The translations under genes and the position numbers were made by a program. The notes below the pieces were generated by a model. It saw only the letters and a list, made by a program, of their open reading frames with translations, was not told where the DNA came from and did not search any database. Source: CAZMFZ01 sp964565665 (lineage in GTDB: Bacteria > Bacteroidota > Bacteroidia > Cytophagales > UBA9547). From it: 7,888 nt of DNA. The stretch is taken from NCBI GenBank assembly GCA_964565665.1, contig CAZMFZ010000141.1:1-7888 (forward strand). The letters are read 5' to 3'. Below, in pieces: positions 1 to 5,174 of this stretch (position 1 is its first letter; the number at the start of each line of letters is the position of its first letter).

Positions 1-1
1 C

Positions 2-25
2 CCCTACCCTCCCCTGAGGGTAGGG
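2..25. repeat. Perfect GC-rich inverted repeat (hairpin) at window edge
   Basis: CCCTACCCTC (2-11) is the exact reverse complement of GAGGGTAGGG (16-25), with a 4-base CCCT loop between. A 10-bp GC-rich stem is strong for such AT-rich surroundings. No T tract follows on the plus strand, so it is not a standard terminator for a plus-strand gene. On the minus strand the bases that would follow lie outside the window. It could be a terminator of an upstream gene or a REP-like palindrome; the sequence here cannot decide. Confidence 0.6.
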
Positions 26-100
26 AGACCTTACCGAGATTAATTATTATAAAAAATGCCGTTTAGGTAGTAATTGGGCTAGTATTAATAAAAATTAGAA

Positions 101-1399
101 ATGAATAAATACCAATTTGTCTTCCTTCTTCTTTTATCTTTTATATCCTCTCTTTTATTTAACAAATCTTTAGCCAAAGCTTTGCGGCTGGAAGATTTTA
201 CGTATGAAGAAAACATCAAAACCGTACAGTTTTACCAAAAAACAGGCGAATACGATGAGCAGACTACCTTTCCTGCAGTATCGGTAAATCAATCGGGAAT
301 ATTGCAATTAGAGTTTGACGATTTAAAATCTATTACTGAAGGCTATTATTTCCGCATCATACATTGCAATGCCGATTGGTCGAAATCAAACCTAATGGAG
401 TCGGAATACCTCAGCAATTTCCTCAACGATAATCTCATTACCAATTATGCCCTTTCATTCAACACCAAGGTAAACTATGTGCATTATATACTTAGAGTAC
501 CCAAGGTAAAAATATCGGGCAATTACATCTTGGCGGTAAATAGGGGTAGCGATCAAGAAGACTTAATTGTGACACGAAGATTTGTTGTATTCAACAACAA
601 AGTAAGCATTCTGCCTTTGCTTAAATCATCGCAAAGTGTCGAAGAGCGATTTACACATCAGCAAATTGATTTTGGTATCAATTACAATGGGTATCCCAAT
701 TTATTTATCCCGCAAGAAGAAATAAAAGTAGTGATTCGCCAAAACGGAAGGTGGGACAATGCCATCTTCAACCTAAAACCATTGTATGTTCGCGATAGCG
801 AAAAGTATTTGGACTATAGTTTTTTTAATTTGGAGAATAATTTTGCTGGGGGCAATGAATTTCGCCAATTTGATTGCAGGAAAATACGAACCAACGGGCT
901 AAATATAAACTATATTGAGTTCAGCGGCACTGAAAACAACCTGTATTTGATGCAAGAGAAGTCGAGGAATGGCAAAGTGTACGCTTTGTATTTCGATGCC
1001 AATGGCAGGTTTATCATTGGTAATAATGAAGTGGGCGGCAACTTTACCGACCCCGACTACATCAATGTGAACTTCGATTTCAAGACAGATGAAATGCCTT
1101 TTGGCAGTATATATGTGCTTGGTGGCTTCAACGATTTTAAATATGATGCAAAATATAGGCTCCAATACGACCCCAATTCTGAAAGCTACAAATGCAAGAC
1201 CTTGCTCAAACAAGGGTATTACAATTATTGCTATGCTGTGAAAGGGTATAAAGACAGTAGAGGAAACGAGGTGGAATTGGAGGGAAGTTTCTTCCAAACA
1301 GAAAATTTTTATGAAATAATTGTGTACCACAAGCCTATTGGCGAGCGGAGCGACTTTGTGATTGGCTACCATTCTGGGAAATACAATTCACCAAAGTAA
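101..1399 (+). CDS. Type IX secretion system plug-family protein (DUF5103)
   Basis: A 432-residue exported protein that I recognise as the DUF5103 / T9SS plug family. In the known T9SS structure, the Plug closes the periplasmic side of the giant SprA outer-membrane channel when no substrate is passing. Residues 1-26 form a signal peptide: a lysine near the start, a long hydrophobic run, then a small-residue end around SLAKA. The N-terminal plug domain covers about residues 30-170. It carries the family landmarks: a leading IKTVQFY strand, FDDL, the conserved HCNADWSKSNL stretch, SFNTKVNYVHY and SGNYIL, closing with RRFVVF. The rest (about 170-432) is beta-rich and ends normally; total length suits the family. 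The ATG at 101 is the only start giving a full signal peptide. No other T9SS gene is nearby, which is usual because these genes are scattered. Family assignment is confident; the plug role here is inferred from the family. Confidence 0.9.
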   Translation: MNKYQFVFLLLLSFISSLLFNKSLAKALRLEDFTYEENIKTVQFYQKTGEYDEQTTFPAVSVNQSGILQLEFDDLKSITEGYYFRIIHCNADWSKSNLMESEYLSNFLNDNLITNYALSFNTKVNYVHYILRVPKVKISGNYILAVNRGSDQEDLIVTRRFVVFNNKVSILPLLKSSQSVEERFTHQQIDFGINYNGYPNLFIPQEEIKVVIRQNGRWDNAIFNLKPLYVRDSEKYLDYSFFNLENNFAGGNEFRQFDCRKIRTNGLNINYIEFSGTENNLYLMQEKSRNGKVYALYFDANGRFIIGNNEVGGNFTDPDYINVNFDFKTDEMPFGSIYVLGGFNDFKYDAKYRLQYDPNSESYKCKTLLKQGYYNYCYAVKGYKDSRGNEVELEGSFFQTENFYEIIVYHKPIGERSDFVIGYHSGKYNSPK

Positions 1400-1412
1400 T
1401 GATAGTGACTGG

Positions 1413-1431
1413 GGGCTATGGTTACATACCC
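1413..1431 (+). terminator. Weak hairpin after the plug gene, possible terminator
   Basis: GGG-C-TATG (1413-1420) pairs with CATACCC (1425-1431) across a GTTA loop, leaving one bulged C. A T-rich stretch follows (1435-1449) but not a clean T run. It lies 14 bases after the plug stop codon, where a terminator would be expected, and before the toxin-antitoxin remnant. The stem is short, so this is tentative. Confidence 0.3.
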
Positions 1432-1477
1432 TGATTGATTTGAATTTTTAATTTATTAAATTAGCCAAAAACTAATA

Positions 1478-1732
1478 ATGAGTTATTCAGACAGACATAT
1501 AGTTGATACTTATTCAGACTTATTTGAAGGTTTGAGTGTTGTAAATAAAATTGAGCTGATTGAAAGCTTAACAAAATCCCTTAAAACAGAAATTTCGACC
1601 TAAGAAGATAATTTTTATAAATCATTTGGAAGTTTTGCGTCTACAAAATCAGCAGAAGATATCATTTCTGAAATTAAATCAGCCAGAAAATTTATAGATA
1701 AAAGCTTGAACTTCGATGAAATACCTTCTTGA
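1478..1732 (+). pseudogene. Antitoxin of a PIN-type toxin-antitoxin pair, broken by an in-frame stop
   Basis: The frame opened by the ATG at 1478 runs 84 codons to a TGA at 1730-1732 and is interrupted once, by a TAA at 1601-1603 (codon 42). Before the stop it reads MSYSDRHIVDTYSDLF, then NKIELIESLTKSLK. After it the same frame continues with EDNFYKSFGSFASTKSAED, then IKSARKF. I recognise this layout as a small antitoxin often found directly upstream of PIN-domain toxins in Bacteroidota. There, LFEGLS and KIELIE...SLK form the first half and FYKSFG.F.S.KSAEEII the second. A single A-to-T change of a lysine AAA codon would create the TAA. The second half, which would be expected to hold the toxin-neutralising part, has no in-frame ATG before the toxin start. 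The gene overlaps the toxin by 17 bases, a typical operon arrangement. A sequencing error is the main alternative. Confidence 0.7.
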
Positions 1733-2186
1733 TACTAATATTTGTATCTTCTTTTTGAGAAGTAAATTGAACCTTATAGAGATAATCAAGGAAAAAGGAA
1801 GAGAAAATTGCATTTTATCTGAAATTACTGTTTTAGAACTTAGATTTGGAGCTGAGAACAGTGAAAAACCTGAAAAATCTAATATAGCAATAGATAATTT
1901 TGTAAATGGGCTTTCCATTTTACCAATTTATGGATCCATCAAGCGATATGCAAGAGAAAAAGTTTGGCTTCGAAAACTTGGCAAACCAATTCATTACGAT
2001 TTTGATTTATTGATTGGGGCAACTTCTGTAGAACACGAACGCACACCAGTTACAGGCAATATTAAAGGCTTTGAAAGAATCGAGGGAATCAAAATTGAGA
2101 ATTGGTTCACGAGAAAAAGCCCACGGGATAAATATGGTTTAAATTCAACCATAATGTTGATCCTCATAGTCTTATATATTTTTTGA
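1716..2186 (+). CDS. vapC: PIN-domain ribonuclease toxin, VapC family
   Basis: A 156-residue protein whose first 130 residues are a complete PIN domain, the Mg2+-dependent ribonuclease fold of VapC toxins that cut tRNA or rRNA. Visible active-site signatures are D6 in the opening YLLDTNICIFFL, E41 in SEITVLELRFGAE, D97 in YDFDLLIGA, and the VTGN turn (N115) before FERIEGIKIENW. Position 118 is glycine, where relatives usually carry an acidic residue (N-x-x-E/D-F). Family members normally stop a few residues after the ENW motif at 128-130. Here the frame runs on for 26 residues into a hydrophobic tail, STIMLILIVLYIF, which suggests a lost original stop. The gene overlaps the upstream antitoxin remnant, whose frame is broken, so the toxin is either uncontrolled, weakened or silent. 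Family assignment is strong; activity is uncertain. Confidence 0.85.
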   Translation: MKYLLDTNICIFFLRSKLNLIEIIKEKGRENCILSEITVLELRFGAENSEKPEKSNIAIDNFVNGLSILPIYGSIKRYAREKVWLRKLGKPIHYDFDLLIGATSVEHERTPVTGNIKGFERIEGIKIENWFTRKSPRDKYGLNSTIMLILIVLYIF

Positions 2187-2205
2187 TAATGATTTTAGAG
2201 CATAT

Positions 2206-2238
2206 TTTCGGTCTCCTTATGCTCAATGGCAATATTTG
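2206..2238 (+). promoter_or_regulatory. Possible Bacteroidota-type promoter for the VanZ gene
   Basis: AATATTTG at 2231-2238 matches the TAnnTTTG -7 box except for its first base. TTTC at 2206-2209, 21 bases upstream, resembles the TTTG -33 box. Transcription would begin near 2245, about 15-20 bases before the start codon. Only an approximate match. Confidence 0.3.
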
Positions 2239-2262
2239 GCTATAAGCTGAAATAAATCTGTG

Positions 2263-2640
2263 ATGATAAATATCCTTAAAAACTACTATTTTTTTACTGC
2301 CAGCATCACCTTGAGTATGATAGTATTGCTGCTTGTTCCCCTGAGCACTTTGCCCAAAATACACTCTCCCCTGTTCCCAGTAGATAAATTGGTGCATCTC
2401 ATTCTTTTTATGACTTGGATGCTCAGTTTTTTACTAGAAACAAAGCAACGCCTATCCATACTTTCGATATTTATCATCGGGATCTGCCTCGCCTTATCTA
2501 CAGAGCTACTGCAATTGGCTACCAAAAACAGGCAATTTGATATATTTGATGCCATGTACGATGCCACAGGCTTGCTGGCAGGCCTGTGGGTGTATGGTGC
2601 AATTGTACTAGTGAGGCGGAATAAAAAAAACAAAAAGTGA
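2263..2640 (+). CDS. VanZ-like small membrane protein
   Basis: About 125 residues, mostly hydrophobic, with roughly four membrane segments (near residues 9-30, 43-58, 64-85 and 102-118). It carries the VanZ-family marks: DKLVHLILF after the first membrane segment, TELLQL at the end of the third, then NRQFDIFDAMYDATGLLAG, corresponding to the family pattern of a Q, an R, an F-D and a D before a final G-rich helix. The C terminus is strongly basic (RRNKKNKK), probably cytoplasmic. VanZ itself gives low-level teicoplanin resistance in enterococci, but most family members, including short ones like this, have no known substrate, so no resistance role is implied. Start: ATG at 2263; an in-frame GTG at 2260 is one codon upstream. 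The gene stands alone between the toxin gene and the 41-bp repeat array, which begins 36 bases after its stop. Confidence 0.82.
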   Translation: MINILKNYYFFTASITLSMIVLLLVPLSTLPKIHSPLFPVDKLVHLILFMTWMLSFLLETKQRLSILSIFIIGICLALSTELLQLATKNRQFDIFDAMYDATGLLAGLWVYGAIVLVRRNKKNKK

Positions 2641-2676
2641 TGGCTAACATTGGCTCGATGGAAATTTAGCAAAGTC

Positions 2677-2906
2677 AATGTAAACTTGCAAAAGCTTCCC
2701 ATGACTCAGGGCAAGCCAATGTAAACTTGCAAAAGCTTCCCCTGACTCAGGGCGAGTAAATGTAAACTTGCAAAGGCTTGCCCTGACTCAGGGCGGGTAA
2801 ATGTAAGCTTGCAAAAGCATGCCCTGACTCAGGGCGGGTAAATGTAAGCTTGCAAAGGCTTGCCTTGACTCAGGGCGGGTAAATGTAAGCTTGCAAAGGC
2901 TTCCCC
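2677..2906. repeat. 41-bp tandem repeat array, five full copies plus a partial sixth, two hairpins per unit
   Basis: Units begin with AATGTAA at 2677, 2718, 2759, 2800, 2841 and 2882, an exact 41-base spacing; the sixth stops after 25 bases. Each full unit holds two foldable parts. The first is AAGCTT-GCAA-AGGCTT (clearest in units 5 and 6), a 6-bp stem closed by a GCAA tetraloop. The second is GCCCTGACTCAGGGC (perfect in units 3 and 4), which folds as a 6-bp stem with an ACT loop. Changes run in order along the array: AAACTT in units 1-3 becomes AAGCTT in units 4-6, and the tail changes from CAAGCC to CGAGTA to CGGGTA. Since 41 is not a multiple of 3 and no long frame crosses it, it is not a coding repeat. 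No unique spacers separate units, so it is not CRISPR. It lies between the convergent VanZ gene and the broken antitoxin. Confidence 0.95.
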
Positions 2907-2999
2907 GTTAGCATTAGAAATTTAAGATGAAGGGAGGTTAGAAATACAGAATCCTCCAATATAAATATGAAGCTCTAGTCAGTACTTTTTTATCCTTTG

Positions 3000-3278
3000 T
3001 TATATTTGAGTCGTTAGTTTTAAATGGCCACCTAAACCTTTTTTGAATAATCTTCATTAAAGTAGTTCGATTCTTGAAATATACGATTTATTAGTCCCAC
3101 ACTTTTCCGCCAATTGTTCTTGGCTCATTCCAAGTTTGTTTCTTGCTTCTTCAAGCAAAACACCTAATCTAAATGCTTCAAATTGTTGTTCCCATTCTTC
3201 ACGTCTTGATACTCCCTTTTGTCCGTATTTCTTGTCAAGAATCTCGTCTAGCGTTGTGATATTACTTTTTGCTTTCAT
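3000..3278 (-). pseudogene. HigA/XRE-type antitoxin, broken by a deletion and a frameshift, no toxin partner
   Basis: From the ATG at 3278 the minus strand reads MKAKSNITTLDEILDKKYG, then a helix-turn-helix, LGMSQEQLAEKCGTNKSYIS, then RIE. This matches HigA-like antitoxins, DNA-binding repressors that neutralise RelE/HigB-like toxins. After RIE the frame hits a stop at 3057-3059. The missing end is still readable in another frame: TLMKIIQKGLGGHLKL then TTQI and a stop at 3000-3002. Relatives have about nine residues (NNASDIRLS) between RIE and TLM, so about 25 bases were lost near 3065/3066. A second lesion is an extra base in the A run (plus-strand T6 at 3039-3044), needed to stay in frame through QKGLGG. 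Another in-frame ATG at 3290 overlaps the transglutaminase stop, but relatives start at the position corresponding to 3278. These toxins normally lie next to the antitoxin; none is seen here. Confidence 0.8.
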
Positions 3279-3286
3279 TTTAATAT

Positions 3287-4336
3287 TCATTTTGCAATTT
3301 GTTCTAGGCTTTTCATGTTTTGTGCTATTATTTGTTTCTTCTGCTTTATGTCTTCAGCATAAAAGGTATCGCGTTTATTTACCTCATTCAGATATTTCAA
3401 TGCCTCTTTTTGATAGGCAATGGCAGCTTGTGCCAAAGGCCTAGCGAGCGATATGTTGCGTTGCACTGCAGGGTCGTTGAGCTGAGCCATGCTCTGCCAA
3501 GCCCTTTGAAAGTAAAACCAGCCCAATTTGTACCAAGCATCGCTGTTTTCAGGGTTGTATTTGATTATTCTCATGCTGGAGTTTATGATTCTACCTACAG
3601 AATCGAGCTGCTCAAATTGCTTGAGCGTATCGGCATAATTGATAGCATTGGTGCTATTTTGCAGGGCTATTTTTATCTCTGTACTGTCTTTCTCAAAATT
3701 GGCGATAGAAATAGAGTTGGGCAATAGTTGCCAAAGTGGATCGGCAGGCAGGTGTTTGAGTATAAATTGGGCTGGCGGGGTTAGAAAATGCTCTTCTGTA
3801 AATTCATTTACATACCGTTGCTTTTCATCAATATAGCCCGAACCCCACGTAGCATCTACCAAATACCATTTCCGGTCTAATTTCACAGCATTCCAGGCAT
3901 GATCTGTACTCAGGAATTTTTTGCTTGGTTTATAACCAAAGCCCTTCGAATAGCCTGCCACTATGTAGCAGTCTATGTCGTTCAATTGGCACAAATGATT
4001 AAAAAGCTCACTGTAGCCTTGGCAAACCGCACGTTTGGAAGCAAAAGTGCTGTTGGCAGTTTGTTCAGGCACTTTACCCGATTTGAATGCTGCAAAATCG
4101 TAAGCCACATTGGCAGCAATCCATACATAAAAAGCCCGCACTTTATCGGCATCAGTTTTGCTTGTTTTGGTTAATGATTTCGCTAGTTGCTCTACCGACT
4201 TGGCTTCTGATGTCGGCAAATTTTTAGCATAATTATCAATTGAGGCAAATGGCTGTGCCCACGATTGAATACAAACTGAGAGAATTAAAATAAAAGCAAT
4301 TTTGCACATGGTTAAAAATAATTTTGGTGTATTCAC
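3287..4336 (-). CDS. Secreted transglutaminase-like (papain-fold) protein
   Basis: A 349-residue exported protein with a transglutaminase-like domain. The N terminus has a signal peptide ending near SWAQ (residue 28). Residues about 45-80 hold the helical lead-in, with KVRAFYVWIAANVAYD typical of this family. The catalytic triad is visible: C105 in RAVCQGYSELF, H146 in STDHAWNAVKL and D161 in WYLVDATWG. The C-terminal 100 residues are helical; NPENSDAWYKLGWFYFQRAW (from about 260) resembles a TPR-like helix pair. Bacterial members can act as proteases, peptidoglycan-linked hydrolases or crosslinkers; the substrate here cannot be told. Start: the ATG at 4336 is annotated, but the one at 4309 gives a more compact signal peptide (MCKIAFILILSVC) and is equally plausible. 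The 3' end overlaps, by ATGA, an upstream start of the broken antitoxin. It is divergent from the DUF3332 lipoprotein gene. Confidence 0.88.
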   Translation of the reverse strand: MNTPKLFLTMCKIAFILILSVCIQSWAQPFASIDNYAKNLPTSEAKSVEQLAKSLTKTSKTDADKVRAFYVWIAANVAYDFAAFKSGKVPEQTANSTFASKRAVCQGYSELFNHLCQLNDIDCYIVAGYSKGFGYKPSKKFLSTDHAWNAVKLDRKWYLVDATWGSGYIDEKQRYVNEFTEEHFLTPPAQFILKHLPADPLWQLLPNSISIANFEKDSTEIKIALQNSTNAINYADTLKQFEQLDSVGRIINSSMRIIKYNPENSDAWYKLGWFYFQRAWQSMAQLNDPAVQRNISLARPLAQAAIAYQKEALKYLNEVNKRDTFYAEDIKQKKQIIAQNMKSLEQIAK

Positions 4337-4358
4337 TCTATTTACAACAATAATTAAA

Positions 4359-4366
4359 TATTTTTG
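4359..4366 (+). promoter_or_regulatory. -7 box of a probable promoter for the DUF3332 lipoprotein gene
   Basis: TATTTTTG fits the TAnnTTTG -7 box fully and lies about 44 bases before the start codon, inside the 73-base divergent intergenic region. No convincing TTTG -33 element is found at the usual 19-21 base distance. The match is short and AT-rich, so chance is possible. Confidence 0.4.
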
Positions 4367-4409
4367 ATTCAGTTAAATATTAACACTAACAAAAAAAAAT
4401 AAAACACTT

Positions 4410-4931
4410 ATGAAAAAAATGATTCGTCCAGTTGCTTTCGCATTGGTAGCTCTTTTCAGTGCACAACTATTAACTAGCTGCTTTGGAAAATTTGCTTTGG
4501 TAAATAAACTTTACACTTTCAATGAAAGCATTGCAGGAAAGGATTTGGGTGGCAAATTCATTAAATCTTTAGTATTTTGGGTATTATTGGTAATACCAGT
4601 ATATGAAGTGGCGGGGTTTATCGATTTTATCATCTTGAATTTGATTGAATTTTGGATAGGTACCAATCCTTTGGCTATGAAAGATGGCGAAAGCGAAACC
4701 CAGTTTATCACTTTTGCAGGTAGAGACTTTCAACTTACGGGCTCTAAAGGCAAAATGACTGTAAAAGAGCTTTCAGGTAAAAATGCTGGAAAAGAAACGG
4801 TGCTATATTTTAATACTGATAATACTATTTCTGTACTGAATGCAGGTAAAATGGTAAAAGTAGCAGATTATACAGCTGCTGCTGCTACCTTTGCTACTGC
4901 AGAATCGGGCTTTGTGTTGCAAGGCAATTAA
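4410..4931 (+). CDS. DUF3332-family lipoprotein
   Basis: 173 residues. The N terminus is a lipoprotein signal peptide: MKKMIRP, a hydrophobic stretch, then the lipobox LTSC with C24 as the lipidated cysteine, so the mature protein should be anchored to a membrane. I recognise the body as DUF3332: FGKFALVNKLYTFNESI after the cysteine, a hydrophobic segment FIKSLVFWVLLVIPVYEVAG (about 50-70), then NLIEFWIGTNPL. The remainder (about 95-170) is a small polar domain, probably beta-rich. The family has no established function. The ATG at 4410 is the start that places the lipobox correctly. The stop (TAA 4929-4931) runs directly into the terminator hairpin arm, interrupted in this assembly by the N gap. 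The gene is transcribed away from the transglutaminase gene. Confidence 0.87.
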   Translation: MKKMIRPVAFALVALFSAQLLTSCFGKFALVNKLYTFNESIAGKDLGGKFIKSLVFWVLLVIPVYEVAGFIDFIILNLIEFWIGTNPLAMKDGESETQFITFAGRDFQLTGSKGKMTVKELSGKNAGKETVLYFNTDNTISVLNAGKMVKVADYTAAAATFATAESGFVLQGN

Positions 4932-4936
4932 TTAAG

Positions 4937-5036
4937 NNNNNNNNNNNNNNNNNNNNNNNNNNNNNNNNNNNNNNNNNNNNNNNNNNNNNNNNNNNNNNNN
5001 NNNNNNNNNNNNNNNNNNNNNNNNNNNNNNNNNNNN
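4937..5036. other. Assembly gap, 100 Ns
   Basis: Exactly 100 undetermined bases, the conventional placeholder for a gap of unknown size. The eight bases before it (4929-4936, TAATTAAG) are identical to the eight after it (5037-5044), and both belong to the left arm of a hairpin. The contigs therefore probably overlap and little or no sequence may be missing. Confidence 0.97.
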
Positions 5037-5070
5037 TAATTAAGAGCCGCATCATTGTGGCTCTTAATTA
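5037..5070 (+). terminator. Terminator hairpin for the DUF3332 lipoprotein gene
   Basis: TAATTAAGAGCC (5037-5048) pairs perfectly with GGCTCTTAATTA (5059-5070). The inner bases GCA and TGT add a G-U wobble, a C-G and an A-T pair, leaving a TCAT loop: about 15 pairs in all. The T/A-rich ends of the stem act as the U-rich side in either direction. If the gap has no length, the hairpin starts at the lipoprotein stop codon. Confidence 0.7.
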
Positions 5071-5091
5071 TTCACCAAAGTTACTTTTGAT

Positions 5092-5099
5092 TATATTTG
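5092..5099 (+). promoter_or_regulatory. -7 box of a probable promoter for the LPP20-like gene
   Basis: TATATTTG is a full match to TAnnTTTG. Transcription would start near 5106, giving a leader of about 65-70 bases that is A/T-rich and lacks a Shine-Dalgarno sequence. It follows directly after the preceding terminator hairpin, as expected for an independent unit. The -33 element is not convincing. Confidence 0.45.
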
Positions 5100-5174
5100 T
5101 GCATAAATACCGTATTTCACCACAATAAAATTTAACATTTACAGTTTAATAAACTTAATCAAATACCAATTCTT

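Noticed and set aside
899..1372. Minus-strand open frame of 157 codons opposite the plug gene
   Set aside because: The hydrophobic translation shows no family features and lies entirely within a well-supported plus-strand gene.
2260..2640. VanZ-like gene as a glycopeptide resistance determinant
   Set aside because: No vanHAX-type genes are nearby and Bacteroidota carry many VanZ-family proteins of unknown role; family membership alone does not indicate resistance.
2286..2702. Minus-strand open frame of 138 codons
   Set aside because: It is antisense to the VanZ gene, runs into the repeat array, and its translation shows no recognisable domain, while the plus strand has clear VanZ motifs.
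2700..2880. TGACTCA motifs as regulator binding sites
   Set aside because: TGACTCA is a eukaryotic AP-1 site; here it is the centre of the hairpin palindrome and has no such meaning in a bacterium.
2677..2906. CRISPR array
   Set aside because: Units are contiguous with a 41-base period and no unique spacers, and no cas gene is present.
3136..3727. Plus-strand open frames opposite the antitoxin remnant and transglutaminase gene
   Set aside because: They are shadows of the minus-strand genes, which carry recognisable motifs; Phe/Leu-rich translations are typical of antisense frames in AT-rich DNA.
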